A stretch of 14,587 bases of DNA from positions 1 to 14,587 of the forward strand of contig JAZQNE010000001.1 of NCBI GenBank assembly GCA_045627185.1, read 5' to 3'. Made by a program: the position numbers and the translations under genes. Positions 12,864 through 14,587 of this stretch are shown piece after piece; within the stretch, counting starts at the first letter, position 1; the number at the start of each line of letters is the position of its first letter. The DNA is from SZUA-448 sp045627185 (lineage in GTDB: Bacteria; Bacillota; Clostridia; Lachnospirales; Lachnospiraceae). A model generated the notes under the pieces. That model was not told where the DNA came from. It was given only the letters and a program-made list of their open reading frames with translations, and did no database searches.

Positions 12864-14447
12864 ATGATTAAACTTGCAGAAATATTCACTGACCATATGG
12901 TGCTTGCGCGCGACAGGAAATGTGTCATTTTTGGCGAGAGTACGGATTATTCCGTAGAAGCGTTTCTTGACGGTGAAAAGGTTGCCGAGACGGTTTTCGG
13001 GGAGTTTGAAATGACTCTTCCCGCACATCCCGCTGGTGGACCGCATGTGCTTGAAATAGTGGCAGGACCTGAAAAAATCACACTTTCAGATGTGTGGTTT
13101 GGTGAAGTATGGCTTGCAGGCGGTCAGTCAAATATGGAATACCTTCTTTGCAATGACCTTGAATACGAGGATGCAAAGAAAATTGCGGATGCTCCGCTGC
13201 TCAGGCAGTTTGCCGTACCGAGAGCAGAGTACAAAAACTGCAGAAGAGACCATCCTGAGCGTTTTGAGAAGGCTCCGGTGTGGACTGTTTCAACTCCGGA
13301 AACTTGCGGTGTATTTTCGGATGTATGCTTCTGGTACGGAAAAAAGTTTACTGAAAAATACGGAATCCCGGTTGGAATTGTTTATTGCAACGTGGGCGGA
13401 AGTTCAGCCTGTGCCTGGGTAAGCCGCTACACGGCAGCAACTGTTCCGGTGGTTCATGAATACGTGGAAGATTATGAACGTGAGCTTAGAGGACAGTCTT
13501 TTGCGGATTATGTTAAAAAATATAATGATTATTATGATTATGACAGAACATGGCACGAAAAAGCAGAGGAGCTGATTCGGACTGAGGGACTGGATGCAAA
13601 AACTGCTTACAGCGACCCAAGAATCGGAGCTTGTCCAAGCTGGCCACCGCCAAACGGGCCATGGCATTTCAGTGCTCCGGCACATCTTTATGACGCTATG
13701 CTTTCGACCATCATCCCTTATACTCTGACAAAAGTTTTGTGGTATCAGGGAGAAGAGGATGTCCCTCATGCCGTTCGTTACAAGGAATTGTTAAGAACAA
13801 TGATTGCCGAATGGCGAAGAGATTTCAGAAATGCAGAGCTTCCGTTTGTTCTGATTCAGATAGCACCTTATTCCTATGACTGGACTGACGGTCTTAAAGG
13901 GGATGCTGCTTTAGTCAGAGCTGCTGATGTGGAACTTTCACACGAACTTTCAAACGTTTCATTTGTTGTTACAACCAATTGTGGCGTACAGTTTGATATT
14001 CATCCTCCTAAAAAGAGAATTCTGGGCGAAAGAATTTTTGAACAGGAAAGATCGAAAATAGAAGATATTCCTGTCATAAAGAGTCCCGAACTGCTGGATG
14101 TCAAGGTAGTACCCGGCAATATAAATGCAAATGGTGAGAAGAGTGACATCATTATTATCCTTTTTGATGAGCCACTTGCAGAAAACCCTGATATTAAGGG
14201 CTTTATGGTATCAGATACCAATAACAGTGTCAGATTTATCAAAGCAGAGACGGCAGGCAGAGAAAAACTTTGCAGTGGCTGGGCACCCTTCAAAGGCTGC
14301 GAGGACCGGATTGTTTTGATTGAATGTGAGAAATCAGAGGATATTTCCGAAATACGTTATGCTTATGCAGACTATATCGAATCAACTCTGTATGGGAAGA
14401 ATGGCCTCCCGGCCACTCCTTTCAAAAAGCTTATGTGGAAAGCATAA
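12864..14447 (+). CDS. SASA-type carbohydrate O-acetylesterase (sialate O-acetylesterase-like)
   Basis: Esterase of 527 residues with no signal peptide, so probably cytoplasmic and acting on imported sugars. The SGNH-like blocks of the sialate O-acetylesterase (SASA) family are in order: 'LAGGQSNMEY' with nucleophile Ser89, 'CNVGGSSACAWVS' (oxyanion region, ~175-187), 'LWYQGEEDV' (~292-300) and 'DIHPPKKRILGER' with Asp378 and His380 completing the triad. An N-terminal β-rich domain (~1-75) and a C-terminal β domain (~400-527) flank the catalytic part. The family removes acetyl groups from sialic acids, xylo- or manno-oligosaccharides; absence of sialic acid genes here favours a plant or mucin glycan, but the substrate is inference. 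AGGGAG upstream supports the start. It is the last gene before the terminator. Confidence 0.88.
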   Translation: MIKLAEIFTDHMVLARDRKCVIFGESTDYSVEAFLDGEKVAETVFGEFEMTLPAHPAGGPHVLEIVAGPEKITLSDVWFGEVWLAGGQSNMEYLLCNDLEYEDAKKIADAPLLRQFAVPRAEYKNCRRDHPERFEKAPVWTVSTPETCGVFSDVCFWYGKKFTEKYGIPVGIVYCNVGGSSACAWVSRYTAATVPVVHEYVEDYERELRGQSFADYVKKYNDYYDYDRTWHEKAEELIRTEGLDAKTAYSDPRIGACPSWPPPNGPWHFSAPAHLYDAMLSTIIPYTLTKVLWYQGEEDVPHAVRYKELLRTMIAEWRRDFRNAELPFVLIQIAPYSYDWTDGLKGDAALVRAADVELSHELSNVSFVVTTNCGVQFDIHPPKKRILGERIFEQERSKIEDIPVIKSPELLDVKVVPGNINANGEKSDIIIILFDEPLAENPDIKGFMVSDTNNSVRFIKAETAGREKLCSGWAPFKGCEDRIVLIECEKSEDISEIRYAYADYIESTLYGKNGLPATPFKKLMWKA

Positions 14448-14448
14448 T

Positions 14449-14496
14449 AAAAGAGACTGTGGATTACTTTGAAAAGTATTTCACGGTCTTTTTTAT
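14449..14496 (+). terminator. Rho-independent terminator at the end of the uptake locus
   Basis: AAGAGACTGTG (14451-14461) can pair with CACGGTCTTTT, with one G-U pair and a bulge. The interior can form a small second stem (TACTTT with AAAGTA). TTTTTTATT follows. It sits directly after the esterase stop codon and directly before the intron boundary. Confidence 0.85.
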
Positions 14497-14497
14497 T

Positions 14498-14587
14498 GTG
14501 CGCCTAGCGGCGCACGTTTCTAACGGGTTAAAGTCCCGAATCCGCCCGGTAGTGGGAAGGATATAGTCGAAGGCAAGGGTGTCGGGG
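14498..14587 (+). mobile_element. Group II intron, 5' end (truncated by the window edge)
   Basis: The sequence starts with GTGCG, the conserved 5' end of bacterial group II introns, and continues with domain I landmarks recalled from known bacterial introns: a GGG..AAAGTCCC hairpin (about 14524-14537, 'ACGGGTTAAAGTCCCGAAT') and GGCAAGGGTGTC (14573-14584). The first bases fold into GTGCGCC/GGCGCAC with a TAGC loop. All blocks are in the expected order on the plus strand. The element begins right after the T run of a terminator, the preferred target of group IIC introns, although I cannot assign the class from 90 bases. The reverse transcriptase-maturase gene and 3' end would lie outside the window. 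Confidence 0.8.

Noticed and set aside
12864..14447. Dedicated sialic acid catabolism from the sialate esterase-like gene
   Set aside because: No sialic acid lyase, epimerase or kinase of that pathway is present; the esterase family acts on several acetylated sugars.

Overview
The window is most likely a chromosomal segment of an anaerobic, gut- or rumen-type member of the Clostridia, probably Lachnospiraceae (Butyrivibrio/Roseburia-like). This is inferred from the moderate-to-low G+C, strong GGAGG-type ribosome binding sites, and the LplB/YtcP/YtcQ-type sugar uptake genes with a YesL partner. A surface protein anchored by a Pro/Thr linker and a C-terminal membrane helix, and a group II intron start, fit the same picture. 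No rRNA, tRNA or CRISPR array was seen.

Left part (1-4075), regulators and metabolism. An AraC-type regulator with a GyrI-like effector domain (45-926) is followed, probably in one transcript, by a PfkB sugar kinase resembling fructoselysine 6-kinases (999-1805). A LysR-type regulator (1808-2698, minus strand) converges on the kinase with only 2 bp between stop codons. A 342-bp AT-rich gap with an inverted repeat and 17-bp tandem repeats separates lysR from a divergent D-lactate dehydrogenase gene (3041-4075), which has a cysteine-rich tail and a strong terminator.

Right part (4076-14497), a polysaccharide or oligosaccharide uptake locus on the plus strand. It starts with a LacI-type regulator whose promoter region carries two identical AAAACGTTTT palindromes. 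Next comes a 726-residue secreted, membrane-anchored surface protein with three clear copies and one diverged copy of a ~147-residue module that I do not recognise. Then come permease 1 (with an extra ~190-residue N-terminal membrane region), permease 2, a large lipoprotein solute-binding protein, a YesL/DUF624 membrane protein and a SASA-type carbohydrate acetylesterase. No transport ATPase is encoded; this transporter type usually shares an MsmX-like ATPase encoded elsewhere. The inferred working model is that the surface protein holds an acetylated glycan at the cell wall, the binding protein and permeases import fragments, the esterase removes acetyl groups, and LacI senses an imported sugar. 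Stable hairpins between genes suggest tuned expression within the operon.

Right edge (14498-14587). Directly after the operon's terminator the sequence changes to the 5' end of a group II intron, which runs out of the window.
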